A stretch of DNA of 64,000 nucleotides from Synaphobranchus kaupii (lineage: Eukaryota > Chordata > Actinopteri > Anguilliformes > Synaphobranchidae): positions 60,229,626 to 60,293,625 of the forward strand of contig CM056379.1 of NCBI GenBank assembly GCA_029718625.1. Reading direction: 5' to 3'. Made by a program: the position numbers and the translations under genes. The first letter of the stretch is position 1; each line of letters opens with the position of its first letter. Under the pieces are notes generated by a model. That model saw only the letters and a list, made by a program, of their open reading frames with translations. It made no database searches and had not been told where the DNA came from. This document shows positions 1 to 10,937 of this stretch, one piece after another.

Positions 1-656
1 TAATCCAGAACTATGTTCCTGCTCGACCACTTCGCTCTTCTACAGCAGGGCGACTGGCACTTCCCCCCCTCCGTGTCAAAGGCTCTCGCTTGTCCCGACT
101 GCGGAGTTTTTCCACATTAACACCTCAGTGGTGGAATGAACTTCCCATTCCCCTACGTTCTACTCCAACCCTGCCTGCATTCCGTCGAGGCCTGAAGACA
201 CACCTCTTCAGACTCCACCTTGACTGATATCCTCACCTAGGAATATCAGTTCCCTGTTCCCTGTGTTTTCCTGTCTGTTTATTATAGTTTATAATAGTAT
301 TTGGAATGGTTTATAATAGCATAGTTTATAATGGTATTTGGAATGATTTATAATAGTATAGTTTATAATAGTATTTGGAATGGTTTATAATAGCATAGTT
401 TATAATAGTATTTGGAATGGTTTATAATAGTATAGTTTATAATAGTATTTGGAATGAAAGTGTGGTGTTGCTGATTTGCCCACAGCTTACTGTGAACTAC
501 AGTCAACGTTCATTGCTAGGGATAGCTGCTACATTATGCAAAGGATGTGCTTTGCCTTGTCTGTTCTGTAATGATGATGATGTCTCTGTACGCACTTACT
601 GTACGTCGCTTTGGATAAAAGCGTCTGCTAAATAAATGTAATGTAATGTAATGTAA
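1..656 (+). mobile_element. L2-clade LINE, 3' end (truncated)
   Basis: The first 227 bases read, in one frame, as the end of an L2-type reverse-transcriptase protein, with segments such as YVPARPLRS, GRLALPP, QWWNELPIPLRS and LKTHLFRLHLD before a stop at 225-227. The same ending occurs in the second copy at 43060. A 3' UTR follows, and the element closes with GGATAAAAGCGTCTGCTAAA and a run of TGTAA units up to about 656. This tail is the conserved 3' end of fish L2 LINEs, which the element's own reverse transcriptase recognises. The 5' part lies outside the window. This is a dead copy with no promoter or catalytic region here. Confidence 0.85.
285..456. repeat. Tandem repeat in the L2 3' UTR
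   Basis: Imperfect units built from GTTTATAATAGTATTTGGAATG and a shorter GTTTATAATAGCATA piece alternate about four times. The related copy at 43130-43170 has only one such unit, so the array expanded locally after insertion. Confidence 0.8.
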
Positions 657-661
657 TGAAA

Positions 662-764
662 CACACGCCGTCAAACTAGCAAAAGTGGACTTGGACACAC
701 CCTAAATGCACTTTACACCATGCATTTAGACAACGCGCTAAGATTGCCAAGATAGAGCCCCCGG
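662..764 (+). mobile_element. Harbinger-like element, right-end fragment
   Basis: About 100 bases match the right end of the elements at 17325-17427 and 17600-17693: ACACGCCGT, AGCAAAAGTGGACTTGGACAC, CCCTAAATG, then GCGCTAAGATTGCCAAGATAGAGCCCC. It abuts the L2 tail directly, with no left end nearby, so it is either a truncated copy or a recombination remnant. Confidence 0.65.
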
Positions 765-3403
765 TGTTTGTACCAAACATGACTCTTTTACAGTGAAAGG
801 TAGATGGTATTGTGTTAAAATTTGGTGTGGCTAGGTGACAACAGTCTTAAGCAAAAACACTGAGAAAACACAGTGCCCCGCTTTGCTTCAGTGCAATAAA
901 ATTACCCTGTGGTTTGGGAGGCTTCTCTCTATTAATCACTGTATTTACTATGTTTCAGTTTTGCTCATCAGCAGTTTCAAATGGAGAAAATAAGAAAAAA
1001 AAGCCAGAGTGAAAACAAATCACTTCATAGTGTGCAAGTTTTTAAACATCTCATGGATTCGCTCTTTGCAAATACAATCTTTTCTGAGATAGAAAAAGTG
1101 TAGCAGTCAACACATGAATAAAGGGAGTTATATAAAGAGTGCGTCAATTGAATCAGGAAGTTTTAGATATATTCTAGCCAAGGATCTAGTCTGACAAATA
1201 ACATCAGCAGGTTTTAGCCTGGGTATGAGATTATATCGCAAGTACAGGTCAGGAAACAGTTATGACTTGGTTATGGCCTGAGCTCTGTTCTCAGACAACA
1301 CCCAGAAAAATATTCAGTAAGCCCCTGCCTAAAACTGCCTTGCCAAAAATAATTACCAATATTGTTCTTTTCTTTCCGCCCGTCATCCTCTGGTCTCATT
1401 ACGTCTGCTTTCAATAAACTGTAGTGGAGGGCAAAGAAAACTTTGTCATTCGTCAAAGGCAGATGCATAATCACATGGTATTCCATTCTTATTGCACTAC
1501 ACCCTTGTTATTTCTGATCTCTGGCCTTAGATTCACACTGCCTATTCTGGTTTATGGGCAAAATAAGGTCCTGTATAGGCTTGTTTGAGCTGCTGATTCA
1601 ATATTGCTCAGGTATACCACCATCCCAGAGATATCTTGTGCTACTTTTGTTCTACTGTGCTATGGTGAAATTAATAAGGTTTCTGTTGATGTCATACAGT
1701 AAATTACCTTACATTTACACAATTAAATAAGATAAAATTTTGCAACACACACACACACACGCACACACAAAATAAAAATTTCCAGCTGATTCAAGCTTTT
1801 CTCCTTATAGTCCAACAACTGAGGGGTACAATTTTATGTAAGTAATCTTAAATTATTAATCGTTAAGGTTACAGTTTTAAGTCATGCTTCGGAGATTGAT
1901 TGTGTTTATTGTGTTGTAATATTCAAGAAGTCCTTATGAGTTGAACCTTGTCAATCATATGTGAGTTACATGTGAGTTTTGTAAGGGTGAGGTGAGGTAG
2001 GGTATGCTAAGATACAATTAAATACTTATTGAACTCATTAAATTGGATTGGATTATTGTATACTAATATTGAAATAGGATTTCATGTTAATCTAATGAAA
2101 ATTATTAATGCACCAACTAATTTTACTGTAAATGAGACAGTTGCCAAAAATGTAAGGTGTAAATATCAGTGTACATAAAGCCATTTGTTAGCTAGTTTTT
2201 ATTAGTGCAAAGACATAACACATTCCTTTGTATCATGTTTAAATCTTCTACAATTCAGATAAACTGTGAACTGTCAATTTCTAGATACAGATATCAGATA
2301 TAAATTGAATTTGCTCAATTTGGCTGACTATTATGTGTACATCACAAGGAGTATATATAAAATACATGAGGTCAACAAAATGACATGGGATTCACAGAAA
2401 ACATTCAGAAGCTATGCTGAGGACAATGTCAATATAGAATATTTTATAATCGACACAGAGGTGTAGTCAAAGAACAGGCTATATTCAGTTGTATACTATG
2501 AATTGGGAAGAACATTGAGCAACTCCTGTTCATTTTACAAAAAGGTCTTAAGCTGATGAAACTGTATGACGAACTCTTTGTGAACTCTGGAATGCTAAAC
2601 AGAAAGCAGAGTCAGCAGTCAGGTCACTGTTGATTGATAGGGCACTGCTAGGTTATATGGGTTTGTTGTTTGGAAAGAATGGCATCAAGAACACAACACA
2701 CACCCACAGCAAAATCTGGCTCTTCACTTCAACACCAAATCTTCTGGCAACTTGCAATACAGGTTAGTGGACTTATAATTAATCTAGGAAGTAACTTTTT
2801 ACCTCTTGATTATGAGCTTCTTTATATTAAAAAGGAGGTTATTAAAATATGTATTCTACAAAGAGCATCCCATACTATAAAATAAATAATTTGGCAACAT
2901 ATGTTGTTCAAATATTTTGTAGATTTAATAATATTTAATAATAATATTATTCCTTATAAAATAGTGTAATCATCTGCAAAAAAATTAAAAATTTATTTTG
3001 TATAGAACAGATACGTATTTAGTTCTTGCTGGAAATAGGAAAGGACATACTTATTTGCAAATTTGCGAAGTCCACCACTTAAAATGAATCACTGTATGAA
3101 TATGTATGTTTCTGCATTTAAGTGGCACATTGTTGAGTATCTCCTTTGTAAAATGCATGTGTTATTTTAAAAAATGCAAAGAAAGGACATTCAGAAATTG
3201 TTGTATTTTTTCATTATGATGCTTTTGTCTTACTTTAATTAATGTTTTAAGTAAATTGTGAACTTCATTCTTTCTGTGTAAACTAACAGCTAGTGTGATA
3301 GCATTTACTGTGTGAGTAATACACTCATAGTAACACACAGGATTGTTATGTGCATAAACGGTAATATAGATAAAGAGTTTATGCTATCCTTTGCACTAGG
3401 TTC
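765..3403. other. Intergenic, no gene recognised
   Basis: AT-rich sequence with only short open frames that lack recognisable motifs. It holds a short (CA)n microsatellite at about 1746-1768. No transposon ends were recognised. Confidence 0.6.
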
Positions 3404-3454
3404 ATTAAAATACTTTATTAGCATTATAGTAAGTACTATGGATATAGCATTTTT

Positions 3455-3510
<56 letters not shown>

Positions 3511-3568
3511 TAGTACTAAAAATGCTATATCCGTAGTACTTACTATAATGCTAATAAAGTATTTTAAT
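3404..3568. repeat. 58-bp inverted repeat around a (TA)n core
   Basis: The left arm (3404-3461) and right arm (3511-3568) are reverse complements with about one mismatch over 58 bases. They are separated by an uninterrupted alternating TA tract. A third, shorter half of the same motif follows at about 3567-3592 and leads into another TA tract. The whole could extrude as a cruciform. It may be the remains of a small foldback element. Confidence 0.85.
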
Positions 3569-3589
3569 ACTTTATTAGCATTTTTAGTG

Positions 3590-3590
<1 letters not shown>

Positions 3591-3636
<46 letters not shown>
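3591..3636. repeat. (TA)n microsatellite
   Basis: Uninterrupted alternating TA of about 46 bases, followed by TAA repeats. Confidence 0.9.
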
Positions 3637-3639
<3 letters not shown>

Positions 3640-3664
3640 ATAATAATATTTATATATATATATT

Positions 3665-3921
3665 CAGACGGGTGACAAATTAAAGGAAAACCGAACATAA
3701 AGTCTCTTAGTAAGGTGTTGGACCACCACGAGCCGCCAGAACAGCTTCAATGCGCCTTGGCATAGATTCTACCTCGTCGAGCATAGATTCTAGTCTCTGG
3801 AACTCTACTGGAGGGATGGAACACCATTCTTCCAAAAGATATTCCCTCATTTGGTGTTTTGATGATGGTGGTGGAAAGCACTGTCTAACACATTGGTCCA
3901 AAATCTCCCATAGGTGTTCAA
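3665..3921 (-). pseudogene. Tc1-like transposase, C-terminal fragment
   Basis: On the minus strand an open frame down to the stop at 3707 reads [12 protein letters not shown], then [24 protein letters not shown] and a final PTPY. This is the familiar end of Tc1/mariner transposases: a helix around the ESMPRR motif and a GG-P-x-Y ending. Only the last 70 or so residues remain, after the DDE catalytic domain, so the copy cannot be active. Non-coding sequence at 3665-3706 corresponds to the element's 3' flank. Immediately upstream on the minus strand the match breaks off into AT repeats. Confidence 0.75.
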
Positions 3922-3925
3922 TTAT

Positions 3926-5827
3926 TATTGATTATATACTATAATAGTATATATATATATATATACATACATACACACACATATATACACACACACAACA
4001 TATTTTACACTCATAATATGTGCTCACTGCAGAGGTTTCCAGGTCTGTTTGGACACATAACATGACTGGCATGACTTTAGGTTCTGTCCGATACACAAAC
4101 CATAACAATAACACACCAGAGATATTACAATTGCAACATTAATATTGGGAAGTGTTTGTGTACAATGTGTTGTTATAAGAAATTTCTTCAGTGACTCCTG
4201 TTTCATCATTAACAATATGGTTGTTCAGTGTGCACAGTGGTTCTTACTAATATCAGATGCTGATATAATGTAATCCTGTGACTTAAATCCACTGAAATTG
4301 TATAATTATAATTATAATTATGTTTACAATTTGTTTTGTATTCATGCCATTTTAACATTATTTTCATAGTTTTGCAAGATTATAAATGTGGAACTGTGCA
4401 ATGTGGACTACATTTAAGATACCTGCTTATACTTACAATGGAAAATGCCTTCAAATGTTTTCAAACCTCTGTGACAGCATTCATCAATATTGGTGTTTCC
4501 ATGCTTAATATATGGAGAATAGTAAGTGATAATATTCAAGAATGTATAAAATCTCTTTGTATGTGCAGATATTTATAATATTAGTTTAAATAGTTTATCT
4601 CCGACAATGTTGTTTCTCTTAAAATGTATACTTTTAAGTAGTATTCTCTTAAAATACTGTCACATGTTTAACAAACCCGTCTAATTTTGATGACTATTTT
4701 TCCTGTTATGAATAAGACAAATGTCAGTTGTTATGTCTGAGTCTTACCTTTTTGGATATCCACAGTTTTGAATTCATATTTCTTTCTGCCAATAATACAA
4801 ATTAAGAGAAGACATTTCATCAATCCTTACCACTTTCAGGTGGCAAAATGTGTTATCCTCTGCTATTTTGCCTCAGATCAAATGTAATGGGGCTATGGAA
4901 GAGCTCTGCTAAAAAAACTCCTCAGCACACGCCAATGATTGATTCATAGAGTTTGGTCTACCCACAACTTCCCGATGTCTAACGAACAGCAGACGCTGGC
5001 ACGCAACTGTAGTTTGGTTTTGATTAGGCTTCATCAGAACTTACTCAAGGGCATCACGCAACAAAATTTTTTGAAAGGGCACAGTGAGGAAAATCAGTAA
5101 ACAATTTTACGTTGCTATTAAATGGGTTTATCTCCCATTTGTGATTTAAAAGAACACATTCTATTAACGTTTTTTAAGGTTTTTTAGGCATACATGCAAA
5201 CCCCACTACATGCAAATGGCAATCTGCCAATGTGTGTGACACTGAGCTTACTCAAAACCCTTGCAGTCTGATTCTGTTACATTAGCAGATGCCCTAAAGT
5301 TACCTTTGTCAAGGATGTCCTCTTTTCTGATTATACAAAAAAAGTAATTATCTTTCCCTGATTACCTATCGTGAAAGAAGTAGGTTCTATTAAACCAGCA
5401 GTTCTCAAACTCGGTGTGGGCTGTTCTCAAACCCTGTGCATGCTGGTTTTCTTTCCAACCACAATTGCAGTCCAAGAATTTTAACAAGATGTAAATTTTT
5501 CTTAATTATTCTTTTCATGTTTTGAGGGATTATTTATTCTCTGAAGCCACATTATATGTCAAAAATAGCTATGCATGCCATGAAGAATAGCAAGCCTCAT
5601 ATTCTGCTGTATTGCAAACAATTCCATAAAGAGAGAGAAAAAAAATTACAGATCAAATTATGACTGAGCTGAACCTAATTGGTGAAAGTGTTGACATATG
5701 GCCACTAAAACTAACCATTTGGTAGATAATGAAGAATTCAAAGACAAAGCAAATGATAATGAGCCAAACCTGCATTGTGTTAACAAATTTAAGGAAAACA
5801 ACTATTAAAGACATGTGTTCAACAACC
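3926..5827. other. Intergenic, no gene recognised
   Basis: AT-rich. A mixed (TA)n/(CA)n microsatellite lies at about 3944-3998. No open frame over 80 codons and no recognised motif. Confidence 0.6.
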
Positions 5828-5831
5828 TTAA

Positions 5832-6500
5832 AGGGGACATGAAGCATTCGGTAATGTGGCTCTAGTTCGTTTTTACTTTTTACTAGATAAGATATGGCCC
5901 TGTATTCAAATCTGAAATGGACCCATATTTGCTAGAAAAAATTAATTAAAGTTAGCTTTTTTTCACACTAGGGCACAGCCATCTTGGAACATCCTGGGTC
6001 GTGATGTCACTAGGTTGGTTCATCTCGGCTGCTCAATGTATTCCTATGGGTAAATAGATTACTTTTAATGAGCTCAACAATGTATTGTGGAAAACAATAA
6101 CTAAATGTACAGACAGTTCTTTTGTATTGCCCAGGGATGCTCTAATGACAAACAAAACGTATACATTTTATTAATCTGCATCTGACGAGACACAACTGCT
6201 GGCTGGCTGCTCTGAAATGGCAGGCATGGTGCACCTGTGGGACGGGGTGACGGGTCTGCAGCACAGCACGGTGTTGTCTGCAGTGATCAAAGTGGACGAT
6301 TTGTTCGGACAACAAACTGTCTGAAGCCAGACACTGTGGTTGCGTGGGAGGGCAAAACCATTAATGTCACGGTCTATCAGAAGAATAAGTTTTGTTCTAG
6401 CGAATATGGGTCGATTTTAGATTTGAATACAGGGCCATATCTTATCTAAAGTAAAAAGCAACTGAACTAGAGCCACATTAACAAATGCTTAATGTCCCCT
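5832..6500. mobile_element. Non-autonomous TTAA-targeting DNA transposon (Kolobok- or piggyBac-like)
   Basis: The 669-bp element begins AGGGGACAT and ends ATGTCCCCT, with terminal inverted repeats of about 90-100 bases (compare 5832-5920 with 6410-6500, both carrying the 'GTGGCTCTAGTTC' block). It is flanked on both sides by TTAA (5828-5831 and 6501-6504), the duplication produced by Kolobok and piggyBac superfamilies. There is no transposase inside. The AGGGG terminus fits Kolobok better than piggyBac, which usually starts CC. The assignment to one superfamily is an inference. Confidence 0.85.
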
Positions 6501-6504
6501 TTAA

Positions 6505-7138
6505 CTTAGCAAGAGAGAGGTTGTAACAAAAACCATCTGTAACAAAAAAAACTTGTCCCCAGGACCGAGTTTGAGAACCACTGTATAAGACAGTTAAAAT
6601 TATTAAAGGACAGTAACAGTTAAAAGTATTCTAAGGCTGTGCATGGGGTTCAGTAGATCTGGTGTGTTAACACTGCTTGCTGTGGCAGTTCTGACTCTCT
6701 GAGGGCATTTATTGGCTGTGGAGACAACCTGCTCTTGTACACTCATAACATTTCAGCTGAGGTGTGGACCACTTTTCACACACTTAACTGTTCTGAATAA
6801 AATATCAGAGGTGCATAAAAGGTTCTACCAGACAAATTCAGCGCAGGAAACAGCTGCCGTTCTTAAAACACCAGCACTGTTATTATTGATTTGTCCTGTT
6901 TTAATGCAGCTCCCCTTACCCAAGTGAAAAACATGAATTACTTATGAAATCATCTTTGTGGTGGTGGAATGAAAAGTATGATAATGGAGTCCTGCTCCAT
7001 TGTCCTGTTATTTTTTTATAGAACAATAGTTTTTCATTTCATTGACAACAAGAAATGGTATTATTTACAAAATTGCACAAAAACTATTTGAACAGGAAAT
7101 GAATGCATAAATGAAACTTCTGATTCTGATTTCCCCAG
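6505..7138. other. Upstream region / probable intron of the receptor gene
   Basis: No convincing upstream coding exon was found. The stretch ends in a pyrimidine-containing tract and TTCCCCAG at 7131-7138, a plausible 3' splice site nine bases before the receptor's first ATG. Human CCR10 also has a small first exon, so a short 5' exon may lie here or further upstream. Confidence 0.5.
7131..7138 (+). other. Putative 3' splice acceptor
   Basis: TTCCCCAG nine bases before the first ATG of the receptor. The preceding T-rich stretch (TTCTGATTCTGA) is a moderate polypyrimidine tract. If used, the exon would start at 7139 and could add residues before the annotated methionine, since no stop lies between 7139 and 7148 in frame. 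Confidence 0.5.
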
Positions 7139-7147
7139 CATCTCAGA

Positions 7148-8320
7148 ATGTACGAGTCTTCATCAGTGACTGATGGCTATGATGGCTTCACCCTGAGTGA
7201 CATTTCTGATATGCCTGAGATGTGTGAAAGCAGCAGTGCCCAGGAGCTCCACATCAAGGTGTTCCAGACGTGCATCTTCATCGTGGTCTTCCTCCTAGGG
7301 GTGCTGGGTAACTCCTTGGTGATCGCCACCTTCGCCCTGTACCGCCGTTTCCGTCTGCGCTGCATGACCGACGTTTTCCTGTTCCACCTGGCCAATTCGG
7401 ACCTCCTGCTTCTGTCCACGATACCCCTGCAGACCGCCAACACCCTGCTGGGCAGCTGGGAGTTTGGCACCCCCCTCTGCAAGGCCACCCGCGGCTTGTA
7501 CACCATTAACACCTACAGCGGGCTGCTCTTGCTAGCCTGCATCAGCGTCGACCGCTACGTGGTGATTGTGCAGGCGCAGGTGGCGCACAGGCTCCGCGGA
7601 CGGATGCTGCAGTACAGCAAACTGGCCGCGCTGGGCGTGTGGGTGATCTCCGCACTCCTCAGCCTGCCTGAGATCGTCTTTGCTGATGTGGAGGTGAGGG
7701 CAGACGGGGGTGGTGCGCAGTGCGAGATGTACGTGTGGATAAAGGAGAGTTGGCGGGTCAAGATGGCCACTCGGGGGGCTCAGATCACAGGCTTCTGTCT
7801 GCCCTTCCTGATGATGTTGTTCTGCTACGGCACCATCGGCCACGCCCTGACGCGAGGGCGGGGCTGGAAGCGGCAGCGCACCCTGAGGCTGATGGCGGCG
7901 CTGGTGCTGGTGTTCGTGCTCTTCCAGCTTCCGTACACCGCACTGCTCTCCGTGAAGGCGGCCGGCCCACCAGTGACCTGCGCCCAGTGGAGCCACATCC
8001 TGCTGGCAGAGTACGCCACGCGCAGCTTGGCCTACACCCGCTGCTGCCTGAACCCTCTGCTGTACGCCCTGGTGGGGGTGCGCTTCCGCAACGACGTTAA
8101 GAAGCTGCTCCGGGAGATGGGCTGTTTGTGCGCCGCACGGCTGGGCTTGACCGCCGACAGCTCTTCGTCCAGCTCCCCTGCGTCACCGCCGCCCACTTCC
8201 ACCACGGCCGTCTCCTGTCATACCTCCATGTCTCCCGCTGCCAGAGGCCCCCTCTACTCCAGCCCCTCAACAAAATTCCTCTATCCTGAGCCTCTGCCTC
8301 CACACCCTCCACAGTCCTGA
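7148..8320 (+). CDS. ccr10: CCR10-like chemokine receptor (class A GPCR)
   Basis: An intact 390-residue seven-helix receptor. The helices fall near residues 38-65, 74-101, 111-140, 157-180, 207-234, 246-270 and 285-310. Class A landmarks are present: GN at 54-55, LANSD at 81-85 in helix 2, Cys111 and Cys192 for the conserved disulfide, DRY at 135-137, FQLPY at 259-263 in helix 6, and NPLLY at 302-306. Cys26 in the tail and Cys278 in the third loop give the second disulfide typical of chemokine receptors. The N-terminus (Tyr2, Tyr11, many Asp/Glu) suits tyrosine sulfation and chemokine binding. The C-tail from 325 is Ser/Pro/Thr-rich, suited to kinase and arrestin regulation. LLLLACISVDRY, LQLPY-like helix 6 and the tail layout resemble CCR10 more than CCR7 or CCR9. 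It would couple to Gi at the plasma membrane of leukocytes; this is inferred from the family. A shorter start at Met22 or Met25 would lose the acidic tail. Orthology is not proven. Confidence 0.85.
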   Translation: MYESSSVTDGYDGFTLSDISDMPEMCESSSAQELHIKVFQTCIFIVVFLLGVLGNSLVIATFALYRRFRLRCMTDVFLFHLANSDLLLLSTIPLQTANTLLGSWEFGTPLCKATRGLYTINTYSGLLLLACISVDRYVVIVQAQVAHRLRGRMLQYSKLAALGVWVISALLSLPEIVFADVEVRADGGGAQCEMYVWIKESWRVKMATRGAQITGFCLPFLMMLFCYGTIGHALTRGRGWKRQRTLRLMAALVLVFVLFQLPYTALLSVKAAGPPVTCAQWSHILLAEYATRSLAYTRCCLNPLLYALVGVRFRNDVKKLLREMGCLCAARLGLTADSSSSSSPASPPPTSTTAVSCHTSMSPAARGPLYSSPSTKFLYPEPLPPHPPQS

Positions 8321-8402
8321 GCCGCTGATCTCCACTAAACCTCCTGGCCTACTAAGCATAGCAGCCACTTTCTGCAGCCCTGTCACTCTGCCCATAATCT
8401 CG

Positions 8403-8408
8403 AATAAA
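8403..8408 (+). promoter_or_regulatory. Poly(A) signal AATAAA
   Basis: Canonical AATAAA 83 bases after the receptor stop codon. A second AATAAA at 8537-8542 could serve a longer transcript, being followed by the GT/T-rich segment GTGTCATTCTGCTGTGGTC. Confidence 0.6.
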
Positions 8409-8536
8409 TATGTCTGCCAAAACAGAAATGACCATTTATTCACTTCATTATGTATGAACAAGTGAGTACCGGAGAAGTATATACACTTCTAATGCACAGA
8501 AGTACACAGACGTAATGTACACTCTGAATGTTTAGT

Positions 8537-8542
8537 AATAAA
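8537..8542 (+). promoter_or_regulatory. Alternative poly(A) signal AATAAA
   Basis: Canonical hexamer about 217 bases past the receptor stop, with T/GT-rich sequence 15-40 bases downstream. This is the better downstream-element context of the two. Confidence 0.5.
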
Positions 8543-8544
8543 CT

Positions 8545-9470
8545 GCATTGTGTCATTCTGCTGTGGTCTTTTTATTCTGCCAGAGATTCTGTCAAAATGT
8601 ATACATGCTATACAAATGGTAGGCTACTATGAAATTAATCTTAATTTTATTTTTAACAGAGGTTGATTTCTTTCCTAGTATAAATGAAAGTATTTATTGT
8701 TTGGATTTGATTCTTTCAACTGGCAGCCATCATTAGAAGGAAATATGTTTTCAGGGAGCATAGATTCTCAGGAAAGACTGCATGTGTCACATGGCTTTGT
8801 CTATCTGATGGAGTTATGGCTTTGTCTATCTGATGTTCTATATAAGAAAACAACAATGTTTATGTCCATTATTTGCATGACCCATTGTTTAACATCAAGG
8901 AGGGGAAGAGCTGAGAGCTGAACTGCCTGTTCCACTGAGCACCCATCATGCAAATAGCCCACCGCTACCAAAGTTGTAATAATCAGCTGTAATATATGAA
9001 TTAACCACTAGATGGCGAATATGATTTATCTGTGTACTTCACTGCGCACATCAGATGGCTTGTTTTATTTAAACAAGTCATTTCAGTCCTCAAACCTCAG
9101 GGTGCTGTTTATACCACTGATTAGTTCTTAGTGAAGATCTAATCATTTCATCAAAATATACATTTTATATCAATCTTTTACAGCCTTAACATATCCAAAT
9201 GGAATCTACTGTAACATGATTTAATATTTAAACAAAAGACTTCCATTGAGAAATACAATTTTAACAAGTTTGTTTATGTAACAATCTGTCTGACCTGAGC
9301 AGGCACTGATCTTTATGAACATTTAATTTAGATTCCTAGAATATTCATGCCAATGAATATTCATTGATTATTTGTTATGAATTTGATCACATGAATTAAC
9401 TAGAATGGCACTCAGAGATGCCTACACCCATGTGTTTGTCAAATATCGCCCTTGTGCGTTCAAAAGGTAT
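8545..9470. other. Intergenic, no gene recognised
   Basis: AT-rich single-copy-looking DNA. No repeat ends or long frames. Confidence 0.55.
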
Positions 9471-9478
9471 AACGTCTA

Positions 9479-10256
9479 CAGTGTTGGGGAGTGGTCTAAC
9501 TACATGTAGTTGGGGAGTAGTTAAACTAGTCGTTATTTTGCAGCAGTTAGATAGTAGTTCAACTACATCCAAATTTGCGTAGCGTTTGTAGTAGTTAATT
9601 ACTTTTTTGGCATTTTGCGTTGTAGTTAACTACAGGAACTACCAACTGTTTTTTATTTATTTTGATTTTTTCCTGATTTTTCCCTTTTTCTCCCAATTTG
9701 GTAGCCAATTGTACCCTATGCAATTAAATTTCCCCCCGTGTAGCAACCGCTAGAAAATCGCCGCTACAACCCCTTTGTCCAGTAGCAGGAAAGAGGGCGC
9801 CACGTCCTCTTCAGGGCGCGACTCCTCAAGCTCCTAACCGTGATTCCAGCTCGCCCAGGACTGTCTTATGTGCGACGATTAGCCCGAGTCCCTCGCTCCA
9901 CCCCGGGAGCACCCGCCAATTGCCACTCCCTCAAGGGACCGGCCATGCTCGGCTCTAGCAGGACCGGGGATCGAAAGTCTGCTCCTTTGTTCGCTGCACC
10001 ACTGCGGTGCCCAAGCAACTACTTTTGGCCCTAAAATATTTTTTTACAAACCCCCAAATATTGCCTCCTCTCTGTCCTTTCCCTCTAATCCAGATTAGTG
10101 AGAAGCACTCTGCTCCACTATAGTTGCTAATGGTCAACTGCCAATTGCCACACATTGGTTCTCTCCATGTGCAAAAAGAAGGAATTGCTCACATGACGCA
10201 TAATTGGTTTGAATTAATTTGACAACTATGCTTTCAGTGTAGATTTCCCAACACTG
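9479..10256. mobile_element. Non-autonomous hAT-like element with a nested SINE
   Basis: The termini CAGTGTTGGGGA (9479) and TCCCAACACTG (ending 10256) are inverted repeats of the common fish hAT type. The left side has subterminal repeats of 'GTAGTTAACTAC' and 'AACTAC', also typical of hAT. The flanking octamers AACGTCTA (9471-9478) and CACATCTA (10257-10264) agree at six of eight bases and fit a decayed 8-bp target duplication. The middle, about 9655-10018, is a separate SINE insertion. Confidence 0.75.
9655..10018 (-). mobile_element. tRNA-derived SINE
   Basis: On the minus strand the segment starts near 10018 with GGGCACCGCAGTGGTGCAGC, an A-box-like start, followed some 30 bases later by TTTCGATCCCCGG, which resembles a polymerase III B box. 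The body is G+C-rich and the far end runs into T/A-rich sequence (AAAAATCAGG...AAATAAA on the minus strand). A short CAACT occurs on both sides and could be the target duplication. It is an interior insertion in the surrounding hAT-like element. The SINE family was not identified. Confidence 0.6.
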
Positions 10257-10264
10257 CACATCTA

Positions 10265-10937
10265 TTTCTCCAACGTCTATTTATTATACATTGGTGGAAA
10301 TGAATACAAATGAATTATTCTTGTAATTCACCATTATTCTTGCCTTCAGGTTCTTGGCTGCCTGTCAACCTATGTGTGAAGTTTCTTCCAAATCAGATCA
10401 GAACTGTAGGCACTAAGACTATTAAGGATGAACAGCAGACTCACAGACGCGTGTGATTGCGATACCCCTTTTCGCAGTGCTACACGCGCGGGTGTAAAAA
10501 AAAGAATTGCAGATCAAATGCTGTATTGCATGCCACTTTCACATTTTGTAGAGACCTACATATTAGTGAACAAAAAGCTCTACCATGCAAGCAACACACA
10601 GGAACATAATCTTCAGAAATCTTTTCAGTTCCAGTAATGCCAGTATTTCAGATCCTGTCTTTAGTAACATCCTGTGTCACTTTCAAAATGAACAGAATGG
10701 ACTGTCTGTCAAACTAGGCCATAAATCTGACTTTGTGCCCAATCCTAGATAACTGACACTTTTTTTAGGTGACAGTAAGTGCATCTATTAATTCATCAGA
10801 CATTTTGTATACCTATTAGGCATGGCTTCATCACCATGACTCATACTCTTCAGTAATATAAAAGCTCTGGATTCGTGGACACACCAAATATGGTCAAAAA
10901 GCACAATGATATTATACGTTTTTACAGCAGGCTACAC
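10265..10937. other. Intergenic, no gene recognised
   Basis: Short frames without motifs; no repeat structure seen. Confidence 0.5.

Noticed and set aside
7177..8312. Open frames on both strands overlapping the receptor (for example minus 7532-7996, plus 7720-8100)
   Set aside because: They are shadows of a G+C-rich coding sequence; the real frame has clear receptor motifs and they have none.
9966..10018. Stand-alone tRNA gene
   Set aside because: The B-box-like sequence belongs to the SINE; no full cloverleaf with acceptor stem could be built.
9840..10155. G+C-rich frames considered as an exon
   Set aside because: They lie within a SINE with pol III box-like sequences in reverse orientation.
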